Below are positions 33,175-42,415 of a stretch of DNA of 64,000 nucleotides, in pieces (the first letter of the stretch is position 1; every line of letters starts with the position of its first letter). The DNA comes from Erysipelotrichaceae bacterium. Lineage in GTDB: Bacteria > Bacillota_I > Bacilli_A > Erysipelotrichales > Erysipelotrichaceae. A model generated the notes under the pieces. It saw only the letters and a list, made by a program, of their open reading frames with translations, did not search any database and had not been told where the DNA came from. Position numbers and translations under genes: made by a program. The DNA lies in contig JAISTR010000003.1 in NCBI GenBank assembly GCA_031272515.1, forward strand, positions 1-64,000, given 5' to 3'.

Positions 33175-33202
33175 AAAACTTCCCGAAAGGGGAGTTTTTT
33201 TG
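33175..33202 (+). terminator. Terminator of the lipoprotein/zinc-ribbon cluster
   Basis: AAACTTCCC, GAAA loop, GGGGAGTTT with seven Ts (one wobble pair). Confidence 0.8.
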
Positions 33203-33236
33203 TGGGGATAAATAGGAACCGGAAGGACGCATAATA

Positions 33237-33269
33237 CGCGGAATCTTTAAAAATAATATAGATTCCGCG
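33237..33269 (+). promoter_or_regulatory. Perfect 10-bp inverted repeat before the ATPase gene
   Basis: CGCGGAATCT (33237-33246) and AGATTCCGCG (33260-33269) flank a 13-base AT-only spacer containing a TAATAT. The repeat ends five bases before the AGGAGG site of the ATPase gene. It looks like an operator or a translation-blocking hairpin. Confidence 0.55.
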
Positions 33270-33284
33270 GATTAGGAGGCAAAG

Positions 33285-34693
33285 ATGATTGGCAGAAGTA
33301 AAGAGAAAGAAATGCTGTTGACATGCGAGGAGCCGAAGGAAGCGGAATTTGTGGTCCTCTACGGTAGAAGAAGAGTCGGGAAAACCTATTTAATCAACAG
33401 TCTGTTTGATAACCGCTTCACTTTCCGGTTTACGGGGATTGAAAATGGCAATACCGAGCTCACAATCAATGCCTTTCGCCTGGCTTTGGAAAACTATGGT
33501 GCAGTTAACCTATCGGAAAAAAAGGAATGGCTCTATTGTTTTAACGACTTGCGCAAACTCATAGAACAATCCCCGCAAAAAGGCAAAAAGATTGTGTTTT
33601 TGGATGAACTGCCATGGATGGATACCGCCAACTCTGATTTTCTGCCAGCCTTTGAGCACTTTTGGAATGGCTGGGCCAGTTCACGCAAAGACCTCATGTT
33701 AATCGTCTGCGGTTCGGTTACATCCTGGATCATTCGGAAGTTGTTCCGGAATGTGGGCGGTTTGTTTAACCGGGTCACCAGACAGATTCGTTTACAAGCG
33801 TTCTCACTGCGGGAATGTCGGGAATATTTCCTGGATCAGGGTTTTAACTATAGCCAACGCGAGGTGATAGAGAGCTATATGATTTTTGGAGGGATTCCCT
33901 ATTATTTGTCGCTGTTTCGCAAATCCTACAGTTTTAAAGGAAATATAGACCAAATCTGTTTTGGCAATAATCCTGCTTTACGGGATGAAATGGAGCATTT
34001 ATTGGCAACACTGTCCAGTAGTTCTAAAACTTATCTTGAAGTGATTTTCTGTATGAAAAAAAGCAAGCAGGGATTTCCCGTGAGGAACTGCTACAACAGC
34101 TGAAAATAACTGATGGAGGATACTTAAGCGAAATTTTGGAAGACCTAGAAAACTGTGATTTTATCCGGAAATATACACCTATTCATTCCAAGAAAAAAGG
34201 ATCTTTATACCAATTGTATGATTCTTTCCTGCTGTTTTATCTGGAGTTTATACAAGAGCAGGGAAGAACCGAAGGCTTCTGGTCCAGCTATGCCCAGTCT
34301 CCGGCACACAGCGCCTGGAGCGGCTATGCTTTTGAAATTGTCTGTCTGCATCATCTCGAACAGATTCGCTTTAAACTGGGAATCAGTGGTGTTATTACCA
34401 ATCCCTGCAGCTGGCGCAGTACCCAGAAAAAGGGCGGTGCCCAGATTGACCTGATCCTCGACCGCAATGATAACATCGTCAATCTGATTGAAATGAAATA
34501 TATCAAAGAGGAGTATTCAATCAGTGATGCCTACGCAAAGCAATTGGAAAATAGAATCGCCATGTTTATGCATGAAACCAAAACAAAAAAGACCCCGCAT
34601 CTGAATTTTATCACGGTGAATGGGTTATACAGGAATCAGAATTACAACCTGGTTTCTTCCGAGATACTTGCGGACGATTTGTTTAAGCTATAG
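33285..34693 (+). pseudogene. DUF234-type AAA ATPase, frameshifted
   Basis: Reading frame one (33285-34103) gives the ATPase part with Walker A GRRRVGKT (residues 27-34), Walker B KIVFLDELPWM and a sensor CGSVTSW. It ends early after an A-run at 34055-34061. One base less or more there joins frame two, which continues without break (ISREELLQQL, then through 34136) to 34693, with the C-terminal nuclease-like part (GAQIDLILDR and LIEMKYIK, resembling a PD-(D/E)XK core). The intact protein would be about 470 residues. The family's role is unclear. A sequencing error, phase-variable repeat or true decay are all possible. Confidence 0.75.
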
Positions 34694-34706
34694 AAAGCCG
34701 GAAAAT

Positions 34707-35537
34707 TTATCTCAGTAAATATTGGAAGCTGTCACCGGATTGAATATAGGTGATTGCAAGTTCATTTCCTAAAACCTCCGGCAGCCACTTGGTCATGTAT
34801 TTCATTCCGAGTTCCTCCGCATTGAAGTGGCCCATTTCAATGATGGCTTTGGGTGAACCCAGCGTGACTGCGTCCCGGATATAAGCAGATACAGTCCAGT
34901 CGCAGATCTCCAGCGGAATCAGGACATCTGCTTTGTGTGCTTCCAAAAGCTTGTTGAGGTCGTGCTTGCCGCCAAAAATATGCTCGCAGATAAAGACGGT
35001 GGAGACCGGTGCGTTTAAGTCACCAACCACCCGCAGACCATTGAGGTTGTATTTGTCCAATAAGAACCGGGCGAGTTCGCTGACGGTGGTTTGCGGCAGC
35101 TTGTACCACAGCGGTTTCAGTTTGTCGCCGATCACATAATCCTGCCAGCCCAGCTCACTCATGATGCCATAGAAGATGTAGTCGGGATTATAGCGTACTT
35201 CGCTGAAGGGCTTGCCCATCCCATGGATGTGGTCATGGTCCCGCCAGACGACAATCCCGGTGTCTTTCAAAAGTTTGTGCTTGGCAATAAAGAAGGGGTC
35301 TTCCCCCAACTCCTCAGCAGTAAATTCATCCCCGAAGAAGATGGATTCATGGGTGATAATCAGGTTGATGCCCAGGGCATGGGCTTTTTGAATGACCTCT
35401 GCAGTTGCCTGGCAGGTAACGGCAATCCCGGTGCATTCCTGCATTTCATCACCCGCTTTGACGGTATCCTTGGTTTTCGGGTTTTCAAAGGGCTGATGGA
35501 AGGCTTTGATCTTATCGATGACTTCAATGATTTTCAT
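34707..35537 (-). CDS. Nif3-like dinuclear metal-centre protein
   Basis: A 276-residue member of the Nif3/YbgI family (GTP cyclohydrolase 1 type 2 homologues). Conserved blocks are TGIAVTCQAT near residue 40, LIITHESIFF with metal His, DHDHIHG, and the C-terminal IIEMGHFNAEELGM with Glu and His ligands. The family forms hexameric rings; the reaction is unknown. It lies alone, divergent from the PRD regulator, with a GGAGAA site. The gene length is shorter than fused Nif3 proteins with a PII-like insert. Confidence 0.88.
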   Translation of the reverse strand: MKIIEVIDKIKAFHQPFENPKTKDTVKAGDEMQECTGIAVTCQATAEVIQKAHALGINLIITHESIFFGDEFTAEELGEDPFFIAKHKLLKDTGIVVWRDHDHIHGMGKPFSEVRYNPDYIFYGIMSELGWQDYVIGDKLKPLWYKLPQTTVSELARFLLDKYNLNGLRVVGDLNAPVSTVFICEHIFGGKHDLNKLLEAHKADVLIPLEICDWTVSAYIRDAVTLGSPKAIIEMGHFNAEELGMKYMTKWLPEVLGNELAITYIQSGDSFQYLLR

Positions 35538-35683
35538 ATTGTTCTCCTTTACTTGGTTGCTTCTTCATAGCTGATTATAAGGGAAAATCGGTGTCAACTT
35601 AAGCCCGGAAAAGGCTTTAGTGTCCCGGTGAAAACAGAAGGGGAAATTCGGTGTTGTGATAAAATGAAGGCAGAGGAACTACC

Positions 35684-37675
35684 ATGGTATTGTTGGGGAA
35701 GCAGTTTGATGAAAGTCCTGCAGCGATTGTAACGAATAAGGATTTTTTGGTGGTCTTCCATTTGTTAAGTCAGTCCAATCCCCTCTCCGGGATTCATCTG
35801 GAAAAGCTGACCGGACTTAAGATCAAGACGATCAAGCGCATCATCACCATTTTCAACGGCAATATTGCCAACAGCGGTCTGGAAATTGCGGCTGCCACCG
35901 GCAGCGGTTATTCGGTTGTGGTCCAAGACGAAGAGAAGGCTAAAGAGTTCAAGCGAACCTTCTTTATCCGCTATAACCGCAATCTCTACTTTGATGACAA
36001 TGCCAATGAGTTCATCCATTTTTTCATTCGTTTGATTCTCTTTAGAAAAGAAGGAATCTTTATTGCCGACATTGCCGAGAAGACCTTCTATTCCATCTCC
36101 AAAATCAACCATGACATCATCCAGGTCAAGCGCATCTTCCAACGGTATCAGCTGTACTTGCAAAACCACACCAACAAAGGCCTGCAGATTGCCGGCAATG
36201 AGTGGAACATCCGCATGCTGATGCTGTATGAACACAAAGTCTTTTTGAACTTTCCCCGCAACCTTTTGAGTGATGAGTGGGAATTTGAGAAGTGGTTTCT
36301 GCCAGGCAGTGATGTGTTCTCCTCGATCAGCAGTATCTTTAAGCAGAAGCTGTCCCAGTACCAGCTGGTGATTCCCTTCAATATCGTCATCCGTGCTGTG
36401 AATTTGATTGTTTTGTCTGTGACCCGGCGTAAATACCGTGATGAACTGGTCTTTAGCAACGAAAGCAAAGCGTATCACCAAAAGACAGCCACCTATCATT
36501 TTTGTGAAGATCTCTATTCCACCTTGAGTTCGCTTTTGGATGTGGTGGATTACGACGAACGCGACATTCTGTCTTTGACCGCTTTTTTAAACTGCCATGT
36601 ACTGGAGGTGAAAGATGACTTTCGCAGTTTTTCGGATTATCTGAGCCTGCGCCGGCTTGCGAATGAATTTGTAAACTGTTTGCATCAGCTGATTCCCGTC
36701 AATCACTTCTCCAATTTACCGGTTCTCAAAGAGTGGCTGACCAAGTACTTAATCACCTTCACCAACCGCTACCGGCTGTCACTGCCTTTGGACAGTGAGG
36801 ATTACCGGCGGGTGGAAAAGGATGGGCTCATCAATCTGAAGTTTTGCAATATCCTCTACGACTTTTTAAAGCAAAACGGCTATCCGCTAATCCGGGCGGT
36901 CGATGCCATCAGCTTCTATGACCTCTTTGTGTCCTTTCTTCTGGAAAACGAAACCCCGGTTGTTCTTCGGGTATTTCTGGTCAGCGGCAAAGGAAGCCGT
37001 TTTGTGCAGGTGACAAAACAGCGGATTGAAACCCTGTATTCGCAGATTGGTTTTTCTTTCTTTGTATCCAACCAAACCTTTATCTCCAAAGAGGAAAAGC
37101 AGAACATGTCAAAACACTATGACCTGGTGGTCACCGATCTGCCGGAATTTGAAACAAGGAACATCACCATTCCCGTCTTCTATCTCTATGACAACAAGCA
37201 CAGCAGTGACTATGAGCCTTTGGCACAGATTCTAAACACTCTGACCCGCCTGGACCCCAGGTCCTGTTTCACCCCTCAGGATTTCTATCATACGTCGCTG
37301 TTTGACAAGGAGGATTTCTACCGCTGGGTAAAGGAACACTTTGCAAATGAGATTGAACCCGATGCTTATCTGCAGGACTTGAAAAACCAGGAGGACTTCC
37401 TCGCTTTCACCCGCAAGAACAATCTGTGCCTGGTTTCTTCACTCCGGGATTTCTTTCATAGAACCTTCATTAAGGTTTTGATCAATGACCGCCAGCTGAA
37501 ATGGGGGGATGCTTTCTGTCAGCTGATTGTCATCTACAATGTTGCCGGCAATGACATCAACCAGCTGAAGACCATCGGTGCCTACCTAGTGAACTTTTTG
37601 AATAATGATAATGTGGTAAAGATACAAAACGGCCAAGCGGGTTACCAGGAGGTCCTGGCTCTGTTTGAAACCTGA
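35684..37675 (+). CDS. PRD/Mga-like PTS-type transcription regulator
   Basis: A 663-residue regulator. Helix-turn-helix segments are visible at residues about 20-65 and 110-160, followed by helical regions that resemble PTS-regulation domains (about 190-400), then an EIIB-like alpha/beta segment (about 425-510, with VSGKGSRF and YDLVVTDL) and an EIIA-like end (590-663). The usual EIIB Cys is Ser, and the EIIA His motif is not seen, so phosphorylation must act through the PRDs if at all. It stands directly before the second PTS locus, which it probably activates. GAGGA site and a TGATAAAAT promoter element precede it. Confidence 0.82.
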   Translation: MVLLGKQFDESPAAIVTNKDFLVVFHLLSQSNPLSGIHLEKLTGLKIKTIKRIITIFNGNIANSGLEIAAATGSGYSVVVQDEEKAKEFKRTFFIRYNRNLYFDDNANEFIHFFIRLILFRKEGIFIADIAEKTFYSISKINHDIIQVKRIFQRYQLYLQNHTNKGLQIAGNEWNIRMLMLYEHKVFLNFPRNLLSDEWEFEKWFLPGSDVFSSISSIFKQKLSQYQLVIPFNIVIRAVNLIVLSVTRRKYRDELVFSNESKAYHQKTATYHFCEDLYSTLSSLLDVVDYDERDILSLTAFLNCHVLEVKDDFRSFSDYLSLRRLANEFVNCLHQLIPVNHFSNLPVLKEWLTKYLITFTNRYRLSLPLDSEDYRRVEKDGLINLKFCNILYDFLKQNGYPLIRAVDAISFYDLFVSFLLENETPVVLRVFLVSGKGSRFVQVTKQRIETLYSQIGFSFFVSNQTFISKEEKQNMSKHYDLVVTDLPEFETRNITIPVFYLYDNKHSSDYEPLAQILNTLTRLDPRSCFTPQDFYHTSLFDKEDFYRWVKEHFANEIEPDAYLQDLKNQEDFLAFTRKNNLCLVSSLRDFFHRTFIKVLINDRQLKWGDAFCQLIVIYNVAGNDINQLKTIGAYLVNFLNNDNVVKIQNGQAGYQEVLALFET

Positions 37676-37716
37676 AAGTCCACAATTATAAGTACTCTTT
37701 GGATATTAAGTCCTGT

Positions 37717-37750
37717 CCTCACTTTTGCTATGGTAAATACGAAAGTGAGG
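37717..37750 (+). promoter_or_regulatory. Inverted repeat around an extended -10 promoter
   Basis: CCTCACTTT (37717-37725) and AAAGTGAGG (37742-37750) flank TGC-TATGGT (37726-37734). The dyad therefore brackets the promoter and its start site, 9 bases before the start codon of the ceramidase-like gene. This is the form of a regulator-bound operator, but the hairpin would also sit at the mRNA 5' end. Confidence 0.55.
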
Positions 37751-37758
37751 GTTTCGTT

Positions 37759-39000
37759 ATGTTGAAGGCAGCAATGCATAAAGTATGTATCACACCGCAT
37801 GGTGATTATTGTTTAACCGGTTATGGAAAACCCTTTGACGGACAGGTCTGCAAGGGCGAGGGTGTGCATGATGACATCTATGCGACTTCCATACTGTTGA
37901 GTGTGGATGAGGAAAAGATCTTTCTTTACAATGCGGATTTCATCGAATTTGAATACGGCTTTTGTGAAGAGGTAAAGCTGAAACTGCAGCAGCAGTTTGG
38001 CATTGACAAGAACCTGGTCTTCTTTTCTGCCACCCACAATCACCAGTCGGTGATGAGCCAACAAAGAGTTTGGCACAATATTGAATTCTCCCAGGAATAC
38101 TATGATTTTATTGTTTCTACGGTACTAAAAAGCTATCAAGCCTGTGTAAACAGCCTGCAGGAAGTGAAAGCATACTTTGGACACGACGTGATTCTGGGCT
38201 ACTATGGAAGCCGTATCCATCATGGTGAAGAGGCTGATAACGAGGTAATCCTGCTTCAATTCCGCAATTCTGATGACGAAGTGGTGGCCGCGATCTGCAA
38301 CTGGGCCACCCATTCTACGGTTGTGGGTATGGAAAACCATCTGGTGACTGCCGATCTGGCAGGCAATGTGCGGGAGAAATTGATCGGGTTAAAAGGATAC
38401 AACTGCGCGATGGTGGTCGGTGCTGCCGGCGACGCTTCAACCAGAGCATTCCGGCAGGGGATTGACTTTGCGGAGCTGGAACGGGTGTCATCGGCTTTAG
38501 CCGAGAAAATCGCAGCTATTCAAGTGGATCAGCCTTTGACTTTGTCCTTTACGGATGACTACTTCATCAAACACCGGGTCTACTATGACAATACCGGCAA
38601 GCACGAAGCTGCCAGGGCGAAACTGGCACCGCTACAAAAACAGTATGAAGCATGCACGGATGACGGGCAAAGGAAAATCCTGCGCGATCAGATTGGCAGC
38701 ATCAAGCGCGGTCTGGAAATCGGCGTGGTCGATGTCCATCTGTTTGCCTCAGTAGTGCGGCTTTGCGATCTGGAAATCATCAGTATCCCCGGGGAACTGG
38801 GTTCGCGCTATGGCAAGGATTTCAAGCAGCTCTCCAAAGCCAAGTGCACTTTAATCTTCGGCTATACCAACGGCCATTTCCACTACCTGCTGCCGCCGGA
38901 AGAATACGGCCTGTCCTTTGAGACCTTGGGCTCCGTCTATCGAAGCACGGATGTGGAGGCTTATGTAAACAAAATCAAACAGGTCTTAAAAGATGAGTGA
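37759..39000 (+). CDS. Neutral ceramidase-like metallo-hydrolase (no signal peptide)
   Basis: A 413-residue protein of the neutral/alkaline ceramidase N-terminal domain type, which hydrolyses amide bonds with one zinc ion. The family blocks are visible: FFSATHNHQS with zinc His, CNWATHSTVV, LVTADLAGNVREKL and VVGAAGDASTR. Known ceramidases are exported or lysosomal and longer; this one lacks a signal peptide and the C-terminal domain, so it should act in the cytoplasm. The ATG has a GTGAGGG site; the longer frame starting TTG would lie in the operator. It is the first gene of the PTS operon, overlapping the MFS gene. Confidence 0.8.
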   Translation: MLKAAMHKVCITPHGDYCLTGYGKPFDGQVCKGEGVHDDIYATSILLSVDEEKIFLYNADFIEFEYGFCEEVKLKLQQQFGIDKNLVFFSATHNHQSVMSQQRVWHNIEFSQEYYDFIVSTVLKSYQACVNSLQEVKAYFGHDVILGYYGSRIHHGEEADNEVILLQFRNSDDEVVAAICNWATHSTVVGMENHLVTADLAGNVREKLIGLKGYNCAMVVGAAGDASTRAFRQGIDFAELERVSSALAEKIAAIQVDQPLTLSFTDDYFIKHRVYYDNTGKHEAARAKLAPLQKQYEACTDDGQRKILRDQIGSIKRGLEIGVVDVHLFASVVRLCDLEIISIPGELGSRYGKDFKQLSKAKCTLIFGYTNGHFHYLLPPEEYGLSFETLGSVYRSTDVEAYVNKIKQVLKDE

Positions 39001-40159
39001 ACGCTTATTGAATCGAAACTTTGTCTTCATGTTACTGACGGCTTTTTTCATCTACCTGTCGATGTCGATGACGGGGTCGCTTTTGGCGAAATATCTGGAT
39101 TATTTGCATACAAGCGATGTGATCATCGGTTTTATCACCGGCGTTTTTGCGGTGGCGGCGCTATTGATTCGCATTGTTTCCGGACGGGCTGTGGATGTTT
39201 TTGACCGTAACCGTATTTTGGCTTTGGTGATGGCTTGCGTAGCCATCAGCTGCTTTGGCTATGGTCTTTCCAAAAGTCCCCTGGTCATTACCGGCTTTCG
39301 CATTTTGCATGGTTTGGCCTGGGGTTTTGGTTCCACCACCTGCCTGACGGTGGCGGCCGATTCCTTAAGTGCGCAAAAAATGACCCAGGGGATTGCCGTG
39401 TATGGCATCTTTCAGCAGATTGCCCAAATGATTGCCCCGGCTTTGGCGTTATACTTTCTTGGCTACTTCAGCTATCAAAACGCCTTCTGTATCACCTCCA
39501 TTTTTGCGCTATTGGCACTGTTTATGACGCTTTTGGTCAAGGCGAAAAAACCGGCAGGTTGCAAGCAGCCATTCTTCAGCCAGCTCACCTTTGACAACAT
39601 CATTGAAAAGAAAGCGGTTTTGCCAGCGGTTTTGATTCTGTTAATCTCCCTTCAGGCAGGAGGCATCAGCGCTTTCATGATCCTCTATGCGGACTGGCTC
39701 AAGATCACCGGCATCTCCGCTTACTTCATTGTCAATGGGGTTACGATGATTCTTTTGCGCCCGTTTCTGGCAAAGATTCTGGACTGGTTAAAATTGAAGA
39801 GAACCATTATCCTCGGGCAACTGCTGCTTTTTCTTTCCTTGATTGGGATTGCAGTTGCCCGGGATTTGAACCTGTTATTGGTCATGGCGGTAGTCAGTGC
39901 GGTAGGATTTTGTCTGGTTCAGCCGACTTTGATGACCCTTTGCATTAATGCTGCGGGTGAAGAGCGGCGCGGCGTCGCCAGCTCCACCAACTACATCGGA
40001 ACGGACATCGGTACTTTCTTGGGCAGTTTTTTCTCCGGGCTTTTGGTTACCCTTGGCGGTTTCCGGTTCATGTTTGCGCTGCTCTGTATCCCTGCTTTAA
40101 TCGCAATTGCGCTGTTTTGTGCTTATTATAAGCCGACAGCAGCAGCCAGCGGGCTTTAA
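38993..40159 (+). CDS. MFS transporter in the PTS locus
   Basis: A 388-residue major facilitator carrier with about 12 membrane segments. The loop GRAVDVFDRNRIL between segments 2 and 3 and the repeat GEERRGVASSTNYIG in the second half are typical. It begins eight bases before the end of the ceramidase-like gene (ATGAGTGA). It could export the product of that enzyme or import its substrate; the substrate is not known. It differs clearly from the MFS protein at 14235-15410. Confidence 0.88.
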   Translation: MSERLLNRNFVFMLLTAFFIYLSMSMTGSLLAKYLDYLHTSDVIIGFITGVFAVAALLIRIVSGRAVDVFDRNRILALVMACVAISCFGYGLSKSPLVITGFRILHGLAWGFGSTTCLTVAADSLSAQKMTQGIAVYGIFQQIAQMIAPALALYFLGYFSYQNAFCITSIFALLALFMTLLVKAKKPAGCKQPFFSQLTFDNIIEKKAVLPAVLILLISLQAGGISAFMILYADWLKITGISAYFIVNGVTMILLRPFLAKILDWLKLKRTIILGQLLLFLSLIGIAVARDLNLLLVMAVVSAVGFCLVQPTLMTLCINAAGEERRGVASSTNYIGTDIGTFLGSFFSGLLVTLGGFRFMFALLCIPALIAIALFCAYYKPTAAASGL

Positions 40160-40183
40160 ATATAATGCTTATTCCCGTATTAA

Positions 40184-40197
40184 GTTAAGCGCTTCCT
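40184..40197 (+). promoter_or_regulatory. Candidate catabolite-response (cre) site
   Basis: GTTAAGCGCTTCCT contains the AAGCGCTT core of CcpA-binding sites and lies before a TATAAT (about 40201) and the PTS IIC start. The flanks match the consensus only partly. Confidence 0.35.
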
Positions 40198-40232
40198 TTT
40201 TTTATAATCAAATAAATGAGGAGGTGTGAATT

Positions 40233-41012
40233 ATGTTTACTGGATTTCAGATTATCGCCATCACCCTCTTGATGTTTCTGTCCGGGCTGGAAGGGTCTTT
40301 AAGCGGCTTTTTCTTTACTCCGTATGGATCGTCAATTCTGTTAGGCTGGATTACCGGCTTAATTATGGGTGATACGAAAATCGGTCTGACCATCGGCGGT
40401 ACCATGGAACTGATGGGCATCGGCATGAACCCCTTGGGCGGTTCTTCGGTTCCCAACTATTCCATCGGCACAGTCATTGGTACAGCCTTTGCGGTCGCCA
40501 GCGGTGTTGGCATCGAGATCGGCATTGCGACCGCCATCCCGGCGGCAACCCTCAGTGTCCAGCTGGATGTATTACAAAAAGCTTTGGGCAGTTTCTTCTA
40601 TCATAAGGCCATGACTGCCAATGAAAACGGAAACCACAAAGCGATGTACAACTGGATTCGTCTGGGCTTTCTGCCGCAGCTGTTTATTGGTACCTTTGCG
40701 GTCATGTTGATGCTGGTGGGCGGTTCTGCGGTAGTAGAGCTGGTCATCAATACCCTGCCGCAATGGCTGTTGACCGGGTTCCAGAAAGCCGGCGGCGTAT
40801 TACCGGCTCTGGGGTTTGCGATTCTGCTCAGGTCCTTACCGATTCAGGGGAATTTCATGTATGTGCTGATTGGCTTTGTATTGGCCAGTTATATGGGCTT
40901 GCCGATGCTGGCGATTGCCATCATCGGACTGGCTTTGGCAATGCTTGCCTACAAGCAAAACAAGCGCTTCCATGAATTATCCGAGGCGAAAGGAGTGATT
41001 GACGATGAGTAA
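40233..41012 (+). CDS. PTS mannose/fructose/sorbose family IIC subunit (second system)
   Basis: Membrane IIC subunit, 259 residues, hydrophobic throughout. The blocks IMGDTKIGLTIGGTMELM and GTAFAVASGVGIEIGIATAIP are characteristic and differ in sequence from the first IIC. An AGGAGGTG site precedes it. Its last codons overlap the IID start by eight bases. It begins 73 bases after the MFS gene, with a TATAAT between them, so it may be transcribed both with the upstream genes and alone. Confidence 0.93.
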   Translation: MFTGFQIIAITLLMFLSGLEGSLSGFFFTPYGSSILLGWITGLIMGDTKIGLTIGGTMELMGIGMNPLGGSSVPNYSIGTVIGTAFAVASGVGIEIGIATAIPAATLSVQLDVLQKALGSFFYHKAMTANENGNHKAMYNWIRLGFLPQLFIGTFAVMLMLVGGSAVVELVINTLPQWLLTGFQKAGGVLPALGFAILLRSLPIQGNFMYVLIGFVLASYMGLPMLAIAIIGLALAMLAYKQNKRFHELSEAKGVIDDE

Positions 41013-41796
41013 ACTGGAAAAGAAAGACCTGTTTTGGGCAATGCTCAAAGGCTGGTGCTATCAGCCGTTCTCCTTCAACTATGAAACGATGCAGTCTCCC
41101 GGCTGGGTTCACGCAATCGGTCCGATTCTGGAAAAGGTTTATGGGGATGATCCGGAACTCTTGAAGGAAAAACTCCGCAAGCACTTTGTTTTCTACAATA
41201 CCCAACCCTGGATGAGCCAGTTGATTCTGGGCAGCTGCGTAGCCATTGAAGAGAGTCAGGAACCGGAATGCACCGAGACCGCGATTGGGCTACGGACCGG
41301 GTTGATGGGTCCCTTTGCGGGACTGGGCGACTCTTTGTTCTTTATCACCGGCAAGGTGATTCTGTCGTCCATCGCTGGCTACATGGCTTTAAACGGCAGC
41401 CTGTTTGGAATGGTCATTATCCTGGCGGTGATGGTAGGCATCAGCTACCTGAAGTACAAATTCTTCTATCTCGGCTACCAACAAGGCGCCAAATTTATTA
41501 CCGACCAGCGGGCAAATCTGGAGATGCTGACAGCATCGGCTATCATCATCGGTTTTGTCGTAGTAGGGGCAATGATTCCCTCAATGGTAAGCGTGGCAAC
41601 GCCGCTGACCTTCCAGGTCGGCGATGTAACGATTGTTGTCCAAGAAATGCTCAACACGATTTTACCGGGCTTGCTGCCGGTGGTTGTTACCGGACTGATT
41701 TACTACGGCCTGGCCCTTAAGGGCATGACGACCGTACGGATGGTCTGGCTGATTATTGTTGTTGCCATTGCTTTGAGTTGTATTGGTATTATCTAG
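41005..41796 (+). CDS. PTS mannose/fructose/sorbose family IID subunit (second system)
   Basis: Membrane IID subunit, 263 residues. It has the conserved N-terminal RxL/GWCYQPFSFNYETMQ-like region, the GLMGPFAGLGDSLFF loop and C-terminal hydrophobic segments. The start used (MSKLEKK) follows AAAGGAG at eight bases and overlaps the IIC end. Somewhat shorter than the first IID (283). It forms the channel with IIC. Confidence 0.93.
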   Translation: MSKLEKKDLFWAMLKGWCYQPFSFNYETMQSPGWVHAIGPILEKVYGDDPELLKEKLRKHFVFYNTQPWMSQLILGSCVAIEESQEPECTETAIGLRTGLMGPFAGLGDSLFFITGKVILSSIAGYMALNGSLFGMVIILAVMVGISYLKYKFFYLGYQQGAKFITDQRANLEMLTASAIIIGFVVVGAMIPSMVSVATPLTFQVGDVTIVVQEMLNTILPGLLPVVVTGLIYYGLALKGMTTVRMVWLIIVVAIALSCIGII

Positions 41797-41805
41797 GACC
41801 AGGTC

Positions 41806-42285
41806 ATGGCGAACATCTGTGATGTCAGAATTGATGAACGATTGATTCACGGCCAGGTAGCTACTTTGTGGCAGGGGACCTGGAAATGTCAGCGGATTAT
41901 GGTGATTGACGAAGCTTCCGCAAAGGATGACCTGATGAAATCGGTGCTGCGGATGTCCTGTCCTTCCACCGTGAAGCTAAGTGTATTGGAACCGGTGAAA
42001 GCTGCGGAAAACCTCGCCAGCGGACGCTATGGGGATGAGCGGATTACGATTGTAACCAAACATCCCGGCAATCTGGTGACCTTGCATGAACATGGCTTTG
42101 ATGTCAAGAAAGTCACGGTTGGCAATATGACCAATGGCGAAGGCAAAAGGCAGATTACCAAGAGCGTCTTTGTGACACCGGCGGATATTGAGAACTTCAA
42201 ATTGCTGGAAAGTTTGGGTGTAGAGATGAAAGCCCAGATGGTTCCTTCCGAAGTGGCAGTGGATTTTATTCCCTTGTTGAAGTGA
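41806..42285 (+). CDS. PTS mannose/fructose/sorbose family IIB subunit (second system)
   Basis: Cytoplasmic IIB phosphocarrier, 159 residues, with the active-site motif DERLIHGQVATLW holding the phosphorylated His. The overall form is closer to the canonical IIB of mannose and sorbose systems than the first copy is. It follows IID by nine bases and is the last gene of the operon, ended by a hairpin at 42318-42349. No IIA gene follows, so the phosphate must come from a protein elsewhere. Confidence 0.93.
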   Translation: MANICDVRIDERLIHGQVATLWQGTWKCQRIMVIDEASAKDDLMKSVLRMSCPSTVKLSVLEPVKAAENLASGRYGDERITIVTKHPGNLVTLHEHGFDVKKVTVGNMTNGEGKRQITKSVFVTPADIENFKLLESLGVEMKAQMVPSEVAVDFIPLLK

Positions 42286-42317
42286 ATGCGCAGTGATTTG
42301 GATTGAATATTTCCTAA

Positions 42318-42349
42318 AAAAAGAGCGGCACGATGTGCTGCTCTTTTGT
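42318..42349 (+). terminator. Terminator of the second PTS operon
   Basis: AAAGAGCGGCAC (42320-42331), loop GAT, GTGCTGCTCTTTT (42335-42347), one wobble pair, with a short T-run. Confidence 0.8.
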
Positions 42350-42415
42350 AGGCACACTGTCCCCCCTTGTTATGCATCTGCCGTATAATAAAACCCATAG
42401 GGAGGAATTGTCTGA

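Noticed and set aside
34055-34061. Programmed -1 frameshift in the ATPase gene
   Set aside because: The run is read as G-AAA-AAA-AGC, which does not fit the standard X-XXY-YYZ slip heptamer, and no downstream stimulator was evident; simple length change is likelier.
34136-34693. Separate gene for the second half of the ATPase
   Set aside because: Its frame extends upstream to the A-run and completes the ATPase; the start codon has no ribosome site.
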